A stretch of DNA of 64,000 nucleotides, taken from NCBI GenBank assembly GCA_002205965.3, contig NADL03000604.1:1054001-1118000 (forward strand), read 5' to 3'. The translations under genes were made by a program, and so were the position numbers. The DNA is from Kappaphycus alvarezii. Its lineage: Eukaryota > Rhodophyta > Florideophyceae > Gigartinales > Solieriaceae. This document shows, piece by piece, positions 33,183 to 45,800 of the stretch. The first letter of the stretch is position 1, and the number at the start of each line of letters is the position of its first letter. The notes below the pieces were generated by a model. That model was given only the letters and a program-made list of their open reading frames with translations. It made no database searches and had not been told where the DNA came from.

Positions 33183-33351
33183 GGGCAATCCCACCGCGCC
33201 AGCCCAAAACGTAAATTTTCAGCCAAAAAGAATTTCGGCGGAAGTTTTGGACATTTTCATTCCCACCGCACTCGCTCAAATCCAAAAATCAGCCCATCTT
33301 TTGGGCCGACCTAGAGTTAGCCCCCAGAGAAAAATTTTGGGCTGGAATCCC
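33183..33351. repeat. MITE-like segment or left end of element C
   Basis: Starts GGGCAATCCCACCGCGCCAG and ends TTTTGGGCTGGAATCCC, partial inverted repeats sharing CAGCCCAAAA. The interior has more AGCCC/GGGCT pairs (near 33285-33305). It is preceded by TTA (33180-33182). It can be read as a 169-bp folded element or as the subterminal part of the larger element C, whose right end at 37649-37678 shares the first 30 bases. Confidence 0.5.
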
Positions 33352-34382
33352 ATAATGAAGGCCCCCAATCAACATTCAGTATTTCGTTAGCGCGAAAACA
33401 TAACGCTTGTGCAACCGATGAGTCCAATACGACCTGATGAACGCAATGCGCCAGTACATGCCCTGCTGTCGTAATAACCGCAAACGGTAGGGTCGTCGAC
33501 GATATCTCGGTGACCCTGTCCAACATAAACCCCAACTTGAAGCTTGACGTATACCCAGACACACGTGCGTCTAGACACAGTACAGTACAGCAAGGTACAG
33601 TACGTACAACAGCAATCGACACACAGCAGCAGCTACACTTGACCACAGTACGCGCAATGCAGCACCTCAAATCACACAACTTGAAGACGAAACCAAGAAC
33701 AAGACGTCAGCGGTTCCGAACTTGATCGACTCGACAGCAGAGTAGACCTGCAGCAATCTCGTTGCGAAAGGGTTGATTCTGGGAAAAATTCTGCGGCAAG
33801 ACTCGCGTTTCGCGCTTATCGCACGGACTAGCACTAGACTAGGATTCTTTTTTGATGCATTTGGATTAGTTAGTATCTTTTTACTTCCACCAGCGCACTT
33901 CAGTCGATACTTCACATGTACACAGCAATTTTCTCTCCTGCAATTGCACAAATCTTCGTCTGCAACGACGGACGGCGGACACCAAATCTGAATAACTAAA
34001 CCTAAGTGGAAAATAGGATCAAGGTTAGCTAGATCAATATTCAATTCTACAATTCAGTACAGACTTTGCCGATGTTTTGAAACCTGCACACCTTGTATAT
34101 CGCCCCATCTCTCCAAGCACGATCCAAAACAATGTTCCATATCTCCAACTCCCCTCTACATCTCTTCAAGCACTCTTTAACAAAATTTCATCTCATTAAC
34201 TCCCCATTTCTCCAAGCAACCTTCCCGAAAACTCCCCTTCTATACAAGCACTGCTCACACCAAGGTCTCGACGCTTAAATTGCTGGGTTCATCGTTTTCT
34301 ACATGTTTCCTTTGCATTCATGGACATGGTAGCTACGGAAGAGAACTAAGTTGATACTACCCAGCTGCAGAGCGGAACTAGC

Positions 34383-34980
34383 TTGAAAGGAGCTGGGTGC
34401 GGTCCGAGATGGAATGAGGACGTAACGCTTGCTATGGCTAAGGCGGGCGCAAAGGCGCTACTAGGCCCTGCCGTCGGGGCATCTGCTAGCAAGATCGCCA
34501 TGAAAAGTCGGCTTCGTTCTGTCAAGTGTACCGACTCGTCGCACTCGATTGCCAGCAATGGCGCCGCGGACAAAGGTGGCCCGCGCGATGAACGACGCTG
34601 GGCCGGGCGCTCTCCAGAGGCTTTATTAAAGCAATGGATGAAGATTAAGGCAGACTGTTTTCGTTTCAGAGCTTGTCTGAGTTGCGTCGAGCGAATGCAG
34701 TTGACCGGATCTCCATCTTCGGAAGCTCTCTGTCGTTGAGCCAAACTGCTGTACAGTTATGGTTCGAATGCGATTTCTCATCTTTATGATTCTATTTGAC
34801 CCCGACTCACCACGTGACGGAGCCTTCTTCCGTGCTTCGTTCAACTATTTGGATGAAGCAACTGAAATCCTTCGAGCTGAATCCGTCAACTTCCAATTTG
34901 ACGAGTCAAATCCTGGCCTACTGGGCTTCAAGGCTGCAAAGGCTCGGAAGCGCAATACTCCAGATATAAATGATTCATAA
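34383..34980 (+). pseudogene. NAM-like / Myb-like DNA-binding partner of element C
   Basis: First frame (34383-34739): RWNEDVTLAMAKAG, a long insert, then RSPEALLKQWMKIKADCFRF and CLSCVERMQLTGSPSSEALC, a trihelix/Myb-like core of the kind found in proteins with a NAM-associated C terminus. Second frame (34759-34980): FFRASFNYLDEATEILRAES followed by GLLGFKAAKARKRN, the conserved G-x-KAAK basic motif of that family. One frameshift lies between about 34739 and 34759. Such proteins accompany ALP1-type Harbinger transposases in plants, oomycetes and fungi. It is convergent with the transposase, as in copies A and B. Confidence 0.68.
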
Positions 34981-36074
34981 AAGAAGGACTCAAATAAATC
35001 TGTTCCTACAGTGGTTCAAAAATTGGGCTGTCTTTCCGCAAGTCGACAGAAATGAGACGTTACATTGCTGAGCGAAGGATTAAGATAGGCAGATCTCGGC
35101 TCAACTGGGAGATGTCGCAATATCTCTTCGGGCCGAGCTCAGGGGGATCAAAAAGTGAGTAATTGGCTTTGCACCTGCTTCAGCATGTACTGCAGTCCGT
35201 CAAGAGTAGCCTTATTCATGAAACTTCTGAGTCAGTGGCTGTGGAGATAGTAAGTTGCAATGAACAGTGGGCTAACGCTAGCGACCGAGATCACTTCCAA
35301 AGAAATGAATTTCCGCAGGGCCGAGCCACGGAGATTGAGGATGAGAAATGGAAGACTGAACTGAAAGCTAGCACACCCAGTCACGATCGATCCGGAAATC
35401 AGACCAATATACAATGAAAGAGAGCTCCGTTTCCTTCCATTCTGATAGAGGAATATGAAAGATACCTGCCCAGATGTCCGCTCAGTCCGCGTGATAGCAA
35501 TGCCGCTGTGCTTTCTACGCCTGAAGAACCTATAGCTGTGCATCCACTACTTCGCCAAATTTCCTTTTTGAACAATTGCGAGCTGGTTTTCATTACAGAG
35601 ACAGAGCCTCCCCGTCATTGCGCATCAGAAGATGCCAGCACAAAGGATCCCAATGATGTATAGAGTAACAGGGCAGTTGGGCGTTACAGAGACGTCCCTG
35701 GTTTTCACCAAGCGAGCCACAGGCACTGTTGATATTAAATTAATCTACAGTATGGTGTTCGTTCTCTCGCTGAGATGTGCATGGCAATTTCAGGCCGGTT
35801 CCGGCAAATGCCTCACAATCCTCCCAATCGCCAAAATGTCTGCGCTCAATGTTTTCTGAACGAATAAAGTTGAATGTCATGTTTAAGTGAATAATTGTGA
35901 TCGCCTGTGATGACTACGGCGAACTGCTGCAACTTACAGCCGTATCATTGTGTTTTGTGCGTTTAATTGAAGTCTGCGTTGCCTGAATTTTATTTGGTTC
36001 AACCTTGCGTATTCCTACGTGCGTTCCAAACATGTTCAGCCAAAGATTCCTGTAGCTTTAAGCTCTGCTTGCGG

Positions 36075-37089
36075 TCCTCAATAGAGTTTAATTTCACGCC
36101 GCACGTCGGCAAGGTCGTAAGTATCTGTTGGCCGCGGTAGATCTCTTAGAGACGAAATGTGATCCTCCGGGTTTTGATTCTGGTCACGTTTAAGCCGAAA
36201 CTTTCCTTTTACACTGTATCCAAACTCACCTGCTATCATGTTGTGTAAAGTGCAGCATGCTCTAAAAACTCGGTCCTCTTCTTCTAACTTATGCAGTCTG
36301 GACGGCATTGCCAGGATCTCAAACTGTCTATATAGCACCGCTAATATCCTCTCTACCCCTTTTATAGCACATTTTTGTTGCTTGTTGAACCTTTGTCTCC
36401 TCAAGGTCTGGGGATTTGGGTAGGTTTTCGCGATCAAACGGTAATCGGGGTAGATCCCAACCGCCAGAAAGTAGAACCATCACAGCCTCATACCTGCAAT
36501 ACTTGTCGAGGGCTGACAGGGGGTGTAACCGCCAGTCCGAATGTCGTTGAAGAAGCTACTCTGAGCTAGGATTGAGTTGTCATTTTTTGAGCCCGGTATG
36601 CCGTACATTGCATTCCAAATTATCAGTTTATCATCAAAGACCTCATTCATCCGACAAGCTGGTGATTTCTCCCTCTGCTTGTAAGCTCCTTGCCAGGCAA
36701 ATGGTCATTTATTCCAAAACCATGAAGAGCAGTCAACACAACCTAGACAGCACGGAAAACCAAGTTCTGCGTAATATGCTTCTTTCAGTCTAATGTTATC
36801 TGCGTCTGGCCTTTGTAGCCACGTATCCTCATACATAGTATTGACAGCTTAACAAAAATCGCAATAAAAAATTCAAAACTATAACTCCAGATATACGACC
36901 GTACTCTAAGACTTTATCAGAAGCCATTATACCACTCGACATACCGAGCGCAGCTGTGAGCTTTTGGTCTATCGAGGCCCCAAATATACAGAGCGCGTCG
37001 GCCTTTTGTTTGAAGAAGGGATCAAAATCAACAATATCACGTCGGATTTCTTTCATATATTGCCCATTTAACTCAAAAAAGCCTCTCAA
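36075..37089 (-). pseudogene. ALP1/HARBI1-like transposase C (plant-transposon family type)
   Basis: Minus-strand reading order: DPFFKQKADALCIFGASIDQ and KLTAALGMSSGIMASDKVLE (N-terminal helical region, 36829-37089); then YEDTWLQRPDADNIRL and GFPCCLGCVDCSSWFWN with the first catalytic aspartate in VDC; a stop replaces a residue before PFAWQGAYKQREKSP; then WNAMYGIPGSKNDNSILAQ with the second aspartate; a second in-frame stop near 36480-36482; then WFYFLAVGIYPDYRLIAKTY and AIKGVERILAVLYRQFEILA with the catalytic glutamate in GVERI. All three acidic residues are present, so only two in-frame stops and perhaps one shift near 36830 separate it from an open gene. Confidence 0.85.
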
Positions 37090-37689
37090 ACTCCCCTTCT
37101 GACATGATTGACGGATCTGGGGAGTTTCGTTAGAAATAGTCCAGATCGACTTGCGCCGCGCCGACCGTGCTCCTGATATCCCTATTTAGACGACAAAAGG
37201 CCTTGAATCACCACGGCGTTTGTCTTTAGCGTGGATACCCACATCCCTCAATGAATTCTCATCTTTAACTGCGATCGCGACAATGGAGATAACTGCACAA
37301 TTTGTTCTGTCCTCTTTATTGCTCTCGGAAGATATTGCGCCGCGGAGTCGTTCAGTAAATAGTATGGAAACTTTTTTTGTTTGGGCGCCGCAGATGCAGG
37401 AGAGCCAAGCAGTGCGGTCCAATTGCAGGGCGTTTAAGATATTTTGGTCACTGTGAAAGGAAGGCACAAATGGCTTGCGAGAAGAAATGCGGGGCCCTCG
37501 GCGGTGGGTGGAGAAGGAGAGTATCACCATTTGGAGTTCACAGTTGGTACACGGGAACTTTCCGTTGGGAATGGACGGAACAACACATCAATCTTATTCC
37601 TATGTTTTATGCTGCCCAATAGATGTTCAGTACTTGTCCATCTATTTCACGTTTTGGGCTGGCGCGGGGGGATTTCCCTCTTAAAAATT

Positions 37690-38339
37690 TAATTAAATGA
37701 AACGCAGATAGTACCGTAACACGCTTAAATAGTAAGCGGTAGGCTCCTTAGGCCTGGGTATCCGTAGTAATATCCCTTTGCTACAGTACCTTCAGTTCGA
37801 ATGATTCTATACAGTAGATTCCTTCTTAAATTATTTTAATATATTGATGTGCGCTATACATGTACATTAAAGTGGGTGTATAGAGCTCCTATGTGGTATA
37901 TTCTGCTCTGAAAAAAATATTCTTGACACTACACGTGAAATTCAAGCTTTTATTCCATTTTGGATTGAATTCGAAAGGCTGAAATATGACCTTTCCCATT
38001 TCGAGAACCGAAAGTCAGCCGCCAGTTGGGGTTTTGGTTAACTCTCCAACGAGCCTGTGAAATTTGAAGGCAGGACCATATCTTCAAGTCACACCGCCGT
38101 CTATCTCCCATATTTCCCATGCAACACCCCATTTTTCCTGCAAACTCATCTCTTTACGGTGGCTTACCATTTCTAAATATCATTAATTTCCCGCAGCCCA
38201 GGTCAAGTAGTACCTAAAATTAAAAAAACACCGAAAACTGTATTCTGTATACATCTCCTACACATTGTACATTCTCGATTTCAAATCCATTTTATCGTCT
38301 CTACCGAACATTGTTGAACAGGAATTAGCTCGACCCCAT
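37690..38339. other. Spacer, no gene seen
   Basis: AT-rich, no open frame with recognisable motifs. A short TACAGTA-type motif occurs near 37783 and again near 37812. Confidence 0.45.
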
Positions 38340-38399
38340 CTAAGCCCTCCTAGGACAAAGAGAATTCTGTTGAAAGGGGCATGAAAGGGTCACAGAGAA

Positions 38400-38914
38400 C
38401 TGGTGACGGCAACGAACACCAAGACAACACCGATGAAGGCCGCGTTGGACAGGATCAACCCTTTTTCTGGTTAGTTTGAGCTCTTTTGCGCCGGAGAGAG
38501 CTGTCGAATATGATAATGATTCTGTACGGCATGTACCATCAGCGGCAAAACCGATGCATACTTCCATGATTGCATCATCCGGTCACCAAATGAATCCTCC
38601 ACCGTCGTTATTCGCCCCTGTATGGATGAACCATGTCACACCAGTCATGAGTTCTCCAGGAATGCATTATATCCAAATAAAAAAAAATTAAAAGCACTCT
38701 GATGCAACAGGAAAGTATTGCAAAAGGCGCAAAAGAGAGGAAAGCGAACACTTTAGTCGCGGATGAACTTAAAAAATCTGACCTCATAAAGGGACTAGCG
38801 GATTCATTGTATGATTTGAAAGGTGAACCTGCAGAACGTTCAAGACTGGAGGGAAGAGTGGAAAAAAAAAAAGCAGAGCGCGATCAGCAACAAGAGCTGA
38901 TTGCAGTAAATTAG
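38400..38914 (+). pseudogene. Charged coiled-coil remnant, possibly a transposon partner protein
   Basis: Frame 38702-38914 (70 codons) reads QESIAKGAKERKANTLVADE and later GRVEKKKAERDQQQELIAVN, a strongly charged helix. The frame upstream (38476-38691) has Ser/Pro-rich sequence (SSGHQMNPPPSLFAPVWMNH). The pattern resembles the C-terminal half of the Myb/NAM-like partner proteins elsewhere in this window, but no DNA-binding core was found. Low confidence. Confidence 0.3.
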
Positions 38915-39289
38915 AGTTTGTATCATTTCAGGCGTATGTTTGGCCGGGAGGGATGGAAATATAAGTTGAGCTGCGAATCGTTAGATATCGACTTTCGATG
39001 TGGTCGATTTTGTTCGGCAAGATTTCAAGTAGACAGCCACAGTAGAGTAGTCACTTACCTTCTTAGATTCACTCGAAGAACATTGTGAAATATTCCGTCG
39101 CTAGAACGTGCACAAATTCTGTCGATGTTGACCAATGATAGTCGAGTGTAGCTCCAGTATGACAAAGAACAAGAAAAATCTGGCTCAGCTTCACAGGAGA
39201 AGCATAATACAGAGCTTGTTAGTTTTTCACTTCCAATCTGGACGGAAATGGATTCTAGTTCCGAGGCCGGAAGCTCTTCTTTTGTATTA

Positions 39290-40150
39290 AACTAGAGCGT
39301 CTGAGAAAAGTACGGTGCAGTGACAGACACTCGTAAGAGAGGGAAAATTTACGTACCCACGGTATCGACTGGAAAAACGCCTCGTCCTTGTGAGGCATGC
39401 GGAGGTTCGTCTGTGACATTGGCAGAGGAATTCAAAAAAAAGTTTTCCGATATTGTTATGAAGGTTTTGATTCTTTGGGTCAGACCGTTTAGAAGGTTGA
39501 AGAAATTGCGTGGGACCAAGGTGCACCCTGAGAGACAGTTTTTTGAATTAATTTTTCCTGGAGTTGAGGATCATCTACCTACTTCACAAGCCCTTTGGAG
39601 ACAACAACTCAACAATTATTACTCAAAAATCCACCTAAAGATCAGTTCACGCATTACAAAATCTTAAACGGAAAGCGGTACTCTCATATTTGATGGGTGG
39701 GAAGATATGAGAAGGCAGTCGGTTGCAAATTTCATGCTGCAAATTGACACTAGGTTGAACCTTTCAACGAATACCTTTCTTCTCGAGAATTTCTGCACAG
39801 GGTCAAAAAATGCACTGCAGATGAGTATGTGGAAATATTAGATAAGAATTTAGAACTGCTTATTTTGAAGGGGAAATTTTGCGCTATCATGGGCGATAAT
39901 GCACAGAATTGTTTCTACGCAAAGGATATTTTTGCCAAGAAGCATAGTGGTTGACAATCATTAATGATCAGAGCCATGTTGCAGATATTTTAATGGAGGA
40001 CTTAATGGAGCTTGAGTGGGTGGAGGTTGTTGTTCAGAAAGTTTCAACTGTCTGAAGCATTGTGCACAGTCACAAAAAAAACTCAGGAGCGCAGTTGTGG
40101 AAAGCATGGAGGTCTACAATGAGAGGATTGAAAGGGTTGTGAAAAGTAAA
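39290..40150 (+). pseudogene. hAT-family transposase remnant (DUF659-type)
   Basis: The frame at 39320-39667 starts near RGKIYVPTVSTGKTPRPCEA with a CEACGG pair and the helix TLAEEFKKKFSDIVMKV. Continuing in another frame (39670-39960) it reads TLIFDGWEDMRRQSVANFML, then TNTFLLENFCTGSKNALQ, then CAIMGDNAQNCFYAKDIFAK. The DGW...R...N...F and (V/I)xGDNAxN motifs are those of DUF659-type hAT transposases (D of FDGW and D of GDNA are catalytic candidates). The C-terminal dimerisation region is eroded after 39960. Confidence 0.65.
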
Positions 40151-41259
40151 TAACGCGAACTCTAGGAGGCGGAGGGTAATTTCGAAGAGCTCAAGGCTGA
40201 GCTAGATCCTCATCAGACCTTTCCCCAGTTTCGATATCCTCACGTCCAACATCTGTGAAAGAAGATTCGAACCAGTTTTTATAATTTTCGATTTTAGTTC
40301 CCTCATTGTCCAAATACCACTCTTTATTATCGCTTCAAAAAAGTCAAGAAGCTTCTCCTTTACAGTAGTCTTGAAGCTTTAGACCACCTCAGACGACACC
40401 GTAAACGCTGATATTGGTCGACTCTCCACTTCTCCAAATGATATTTCTTTTTCGACTTGTGACTTGGCCGCGATATTATTTGCATTGCTCTATTCGCCTC
40501 TCTGCACTTTTTAGGTATTCTTCGAGAAAAATCATCGGGGTTAACCAGAGTAGGAAAACGACGATGCCGGCGCATGATATTCGGAATCGCCTGGCGGTCA
40601 GCGAAAGGGGAGTAGTCCATACAGAAAACGTCTAGCAGTGGTGTGACCTTTCTTATTTTGTGTCAAAGTGGCGAAGAGCTTGGCGACGATTTTCGGGTAA
40701 TGGACTTATAGTGGAAAAAAAATGTCTCCTTGACTTGGCTGAAATGTTTTGGATGGGCGACAGGAGCAATTTTTAGTTTCAGCTGCTTGATTCTAGTGCG
40801 AGGGGATATACAGTATAGTAATGTAGCTGAACTATGGGCGGGATTTTCCAGCAGGTGATCAGCAGGTGATCTGCTTTACTTAATTATTTTGTAATATGAC
40901 ATCTGTCATTCCTGTTCAGTTATGGATTCAAGGGTAAACCAGTTACTATCATTGGGACATTTATGAGATTTTTTTATACAAATTAGTCTTAGTAAATGAG
41001 AAATCACATTGTGACATTTTGAACCTTGTCGTGGGAAACGGTGACAAGTAGTGGACATTTTGACTTATAACTTTTCGCGGATGAACTTTGTACGTAAGCA
41101 TCTGAGTCAAAATGTTGTATGCATGTTTAAAGAATGTCATAATTCAATGTTACAATCAAGTTAAGTTCATATTGTGTAGTCACACATTTGAGAGTTGTCA
41201 ACATTTTTTTACTTCTTATTCTCTAATTTTTTCTTGACGATAACATGGTACCCTTATGT
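40151..41259. other. AT-rich spacer, no gene seen
   Basis: No supported coding region. It contains a 10-bp exact tandem duplication CAGCAGGTGAT (near 40851 and 40861) and a TACAGTATAGTA motif near 40809. Confidence 0.45.
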
Positions 41260-42540
41260 AAGTATGGAGCTCCTCGCTCCAGAGCGGTAGTCTTGGACGT
41301 TAAAAAGCGACGTGAGTAAGTATCTTCTACCTCAATAAACGTCGTCTTGGCCTAATGTAACGACGAGTAAAAGTGCTTACTGGCCTCAGTCACCTGGATG
41401 ACTCCGCCTTCGACCTTTACTCCTACAACTTCGCTAAGAATGGAGCGCTTGTCGCAGCAGTGAATAATTACGCTCCCATTAAATCAAATATACTAGAAGA
41501 TTTCGTCAAGTAAGAAGACTGTAAGGCAGCTTTTGTAAATTGATCTTGAAGTCTAAGAAAGTCCTAGCGCTTTGAAGTAGATTCGGCGTTTACAAGAGAA
41601 ATAGGCTTAGAAAAAATAGTAAGCAATGGATTACTTTGCAATTACGCCTGTTGCTACATTTATAGTAAGAAATTTCGAAAGTTTTTTCCATCCCTTAGAC
41701 CTCGCGATTACGTGGGCGTTTTCAAAGCTATGAAGTATTTACACTATAATCATTCGTGAGAATTTAGAATATTCTTGTAAACCTTACTTTTGCAAGGGTA
41801 GTGATTCGCTCAGACTTACGATCTATGAATATCGAAAGGTGTTGTTCCTAGCGCAGCGCCACAACGACAGGTTCCGCCAAGAAATCCACAAATTTTTGGA
41901 AGCATCGATAATAACTCACTCCACTTCTGCATGGTCCCTCCCTGTGATCAACTCAAGAAGGAATTACCATAATTACCGATTATGCGAGAACAACGGAAAA
42001 TCAAACCCAAAGACTGAGGCCGATTGTTTGGTTGTTACTAAGGTAGAAGATATATTCGATTATTTGAGCGGTAGATCCGTAGGTATTGACCTAGATCAAT
42101 TTGAAAAAATACTGCCAGATTCGTATGAGCGAGAAGTGCAATGAAATTATTAGTATTGATAGCCTCTCTAGAAATTTAAAGTTTGAGTTCAATCCCTTTG
42201 GTCATGAATGTACAGCCAACTTATCAGCTATTGATAGAATAATTGTTTTGAGACATTTATCTCCCTTTATTTTACCTGGATAAAGTTGAAAACTCCCAAA
42301 TTCCACGGAAACACACATTGAAACCCTAATTTTAGTGTTTGAAGTCATAAAAAATGCCATCTTGAACCTCATTTTCACTAGTTAGGGGTTAAAATAACCG
42401 GTACTAATTTTTCTCTAACATTTGTGGCAACAAAAGTATCTAAGAGTTTTTCTTTTAGCATTAAATATACCAAAATGTTCAATAAGAAACTTAATGGTGT
42501 TAATAGAGTGTTATATACTCTCTGCGGACGCTTTTTTTGT
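41260..42540 (+). pseudogene. Ty3/gypsy reverse transcriptase remnant 2
   Basis: The 101-codon frame 41839-42144 has RFRQEIHKFLEASIITHSTS and AWSLPVINSRRNYHNYRLCE, the Ty3/gypsy RT entry (I-x-x-L-L-E-x-G-I-I-x-x-S-x-S-x-W). Then come NGKSNPKTEADCLVVTKVED and IFDYLSGRSVGIDLDQFEKI, where D of (I)DLD occupies the first catalytic position. After a shift (42101-42283) FEFNPFGHECTANLSAIDRI parallels MPFGLxNAPxTFQ, and LSPFILPG lies where the YLDD box should follow, but that box is missing. Upstream, 41260-41830 is probably the protease-RT linker but too degraded to assign. Confidence 0.65.
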
Positions 42541-42544
42541 GAAG

Positions 42545-42850
42545 TCAGGTACTGTACTCTTCAATAAGTCAAGGGTAACTCCATTCAGTGTGCAGGACAG
42601 GAATTCAGAGAATTACATAGGTGATCTACCAAGAGAGCTTCGACCTTGGGTGTGCTCACAGCCACGCTCACTTTGAATCGAACGATAGCAGTTTCTTGGA
42701 GGTAATTCGCGTTACACGCCCAATTAAAGTAGCAAAAAATACTCATAATATACAGAAATAAAAGTGTATCTAGTTTTAATATACTACGGAAAATATTGAA
42801 ACGAAAAAAATCGCCGGAAACCTCAGCCGGGGACTTGAGAGCGCTTTCTT
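42545..42850 (+). repeat. Gypsy-derived repeat, copy 1 (paired with 46140-46425)
   Basis: Aligns by eye with 46140-46425 on the same strand. Shared landmarks are AAGG(G/T)TAACTCCA, GCTCACAG(C/T)CAC, GCAGTTTC, TAAAGTAGC and AATATACAGAA, with many mismatches and indels. In one frame copy 2 reads TDPTKVANTPENIQ, the D-P-x-K-V-x-x-I motif that follows RT in Ty3/gypsy, so the repeat is probably conserved pol coding sequence from two insertions and not a pair of LTRs. Confidence 0.5.
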
Positions 42851-45800
42851 GATCCTTTCATCGAGGGACTATTTCGCGAGGATGGCTAATTATGATACAG
42901 AATCGTTTTTCTTCCCCTAAACTGCTATGCTTAGTTTCTTACACACAAAATATTCTCCTGGTTCTATAATTTCATCGCCCGTTGAAAGAATGAAGTGAAT
43001 AAAGGTATCGAAATCTTATCCCATCTCGAAGGCCGTGCTTTTGAATTTAGTTCCACACATCGGTTGCGACATTGGCCTTCTACCTACATAAAGCGATTAG
43101 TCCAAGGGTTGAGACGCAATAATCACGAGATTAGTCATTATTGCAGACAAAATAGATGATTATTGGAGCGCGATAACTGCAAAAGTAATCTCGGAGGTTA
43201 TCTTGGGCTCCCCCGGAAAGATAGGCTCCGCTTTCCAGAGAGATTCGTTTCATTTCAATGCCAAATTATATCTTCTTCAATCTGTGTCTGTCATACTAGA
43301 CACATTTCAGTTTAAATTAGCTAAAACCCCATAAAATATGAAAGAATCATCAAAGTGGTGCACCAATACGAAGTTAGTCCACATGTTGTGGAAACATACT
43401 ACTTCAGACTAAAATGATGTTAAACCAGATGTGTTTGGAACGATAAATCCATCACTAACTTCAAGTTGTCGGCTGACAGTAATTGAGTCGAAGGTGGAAT
43501 ACCTTGCTGCGAGTCTAGTCTTTATGCCAAAACATTTTCAGCTGGATACGCATTCTGGAAATATATTATGACTGGACGTGACGAAAGGTATCGATTATAT
43601 TAATTATACACGGATCCGGACCACTAGGCCAGTTTTGTCTTAAATAACCTCAGTAAGGACCTTCGATTCGAGAAATGCGGCATTTGGGTCCATTTTATTG
43701 CCACCTGCTTGTCCAGAGACAATTCTGCGACTGCACTGACCCCATCTGTAGTATCATCTCATGGTTCCAATAACGAATCAAATAAACCAGTATTGATGTT
43801 TATCGACTCAGGCAAGTTGGTAGACGCCACCAAATTGGCCGCTGGTGGCAAAAGGCCTCGCAAAGAAACGCTCCACTAATATTGATTATGGTGGTACGAT
43901 GATACTATATGGCATTAGTACACTCAAAACTGCCAAGATAAATAACGGAAAATGGCCATCAACTCACCATTTAGGGTCACCGGGCACTAGTTAAGGCTCG
44001 CGGGAAGGGAACAACTTAAATAAAACGCCTGAATAGGGCACAGAAAACAAAGAAGGCTAATCATAGGGAAAATTTACAAGAACTTTTGAACCCTTATTTA
44101 ATGATGTAAGACATCGCCAAGGATTTGACCAGACTCATCTTTGAGAATTTGTTGCGTAGCAACGATAATAGGGCATAGGAAATTTTAAGACGAATGTTCG
44201 CACTTTTACACGCCAGTGAGACGACCTCAAAGGCAATTTTAGCTTCCATCGACCGTCCGGAGCAGCCTCGCTTACTAAAGACCGTTCGGTACAGATTTTT
44301 GCCCCTGAATTATTTTTCATCAATGAAACTGGCGTATTACCAAAGTTCAGCTCATTGGAATTTGTTGAAATCCAGAGTTTTGCACCGATGTCTACCAGTA
44401 ATAAAGTTACTGAACCTAACGGCAAACAAATCAGAATATATTGGACCTGAAAAGAGCATATTTATTTATTTCGGACATTTCACAGGGTATCTGGGCTTCC
44501 TGGTTATACTCACGACATATTGAACCTTATGGTTTGAATTAACTCTTTAGAATAAATGTGGACAGTCATAGACTACGAGAATCAATCAATCGACTTGAAT
44601 CCAGAACATGAAGCAATGCGCATTGTGATGGATCCAGAATTGGGAAACAAATAAGAATACAGAATATTTCCGAGAGCGAGCTTTTCACGACGGATGTCTC
44701 CAATGATAAGAGCATCCTTACGGAATTGTATAACGAATTCTACAGTATTTAAAGGGAAGAAGGTATTATATCGGCATTAAAAGAGGAGTGAAAAGGTGGA
44801 GACAGAAGTATGGAAGAGGGGAAAAATGACTACTGTTCCATTCTCTCTGCGAAGCTGGCCAACTTTCTGTTCGACAGTAGCCAGCAAGTCAACATTTTTT
44901 CTACGTGTAAAGGAAGTCTGTATGTGGTCTTTTCGCAATCTGAATTCCGTTAAAGTCCTTTCCACCACAAGTTTGAGCTCATCGGAGCCCTCCACGCATG
45001 TCTCCGCAGCGAAACTGTGTACCTTGAAAAGTTGCCGGCTATTTTTCCATGTTCTCGAGCACTAATGAATAATTTTGTAACAGCTGCAGCTCCATGAAAG
45101 GACGAATTCGCGTTCCACACCGCGGCGAGACTACACCTTGCATCACCCCACGTCACAATAGGCGATGGATCTTTGAGATTTCGTAAAGCTTCGAGGCCCG
45201 CTACATTCGAGCGTTCTCGAGGTCCGAAGATGATCACACTCTTCCTAAGGCTCACAATAGCGCAGTCCAAGACCCTTATTGTGATCCCCTGTGATCTTTC
45301 AAATGATAGGAAACCGTTCAGGTAATCCTTTGGTAAGTTTAGCCTACCATTCTTCCGCGTGTTTCGCGTGATAGGTCTGGGTGGTAAATCAACCTGTTTG
45401 CCATGAATCCAACACATTGACAACGACTTCGGTTTGTTGGACTATACTTAACCTCTAGAGCCCGCACCAAGCTCACTTACATATGAACCGCATATGAATA
45501 ATCACCACCCTCGGTCTCAATAAAGATTTCGGTCTTCCACCTTCCTTTATTTTCTCGGCGCACCACTGTAAAAACATTTGTAAAGACTGAACTTGAACGC
45601 TCAACTAACTGTAATTTCCCGCGCGCTACCGGTCACATATTTGGGTACATTCACTGGGAGGGAAGCCAGATGACAACTTGTAACAAAATCAACCACGCCG
45701 GAAGTGAGTTCTGACAGATTTGCACTTCTCTCATTACTCCCGTCCGGTCCTGCGAGCTTTTTAGAGGCCTAGGAATTGGACAGTGTAGTAATTTGCTTAG

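Larger units (their letters stand above)
33183..37678. mobile_element. PIF/Harbinger (ALP1-type) two-gene transposon, copy C, with candidate TIRs
   Basis: About 4.5 kb between 33183-33212 and 37649-37678, which are inverted copies sharing a perfect 19-base core (33194-33212 against 37649-37667) and the end pattern GGG-AATCCC. TTA occurs at 33180-33182 and again at 37681-37683, two bases beyond the right end; PIF/Harbinger elements duplicate TTA or TAA. Inside are a DNA-binding partner gene (34383-34980, plus) and an ALP1/HARBI1-like transposase (36075-37089, minus), again convergent. Both genes are broken. Confidence 0.65.
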
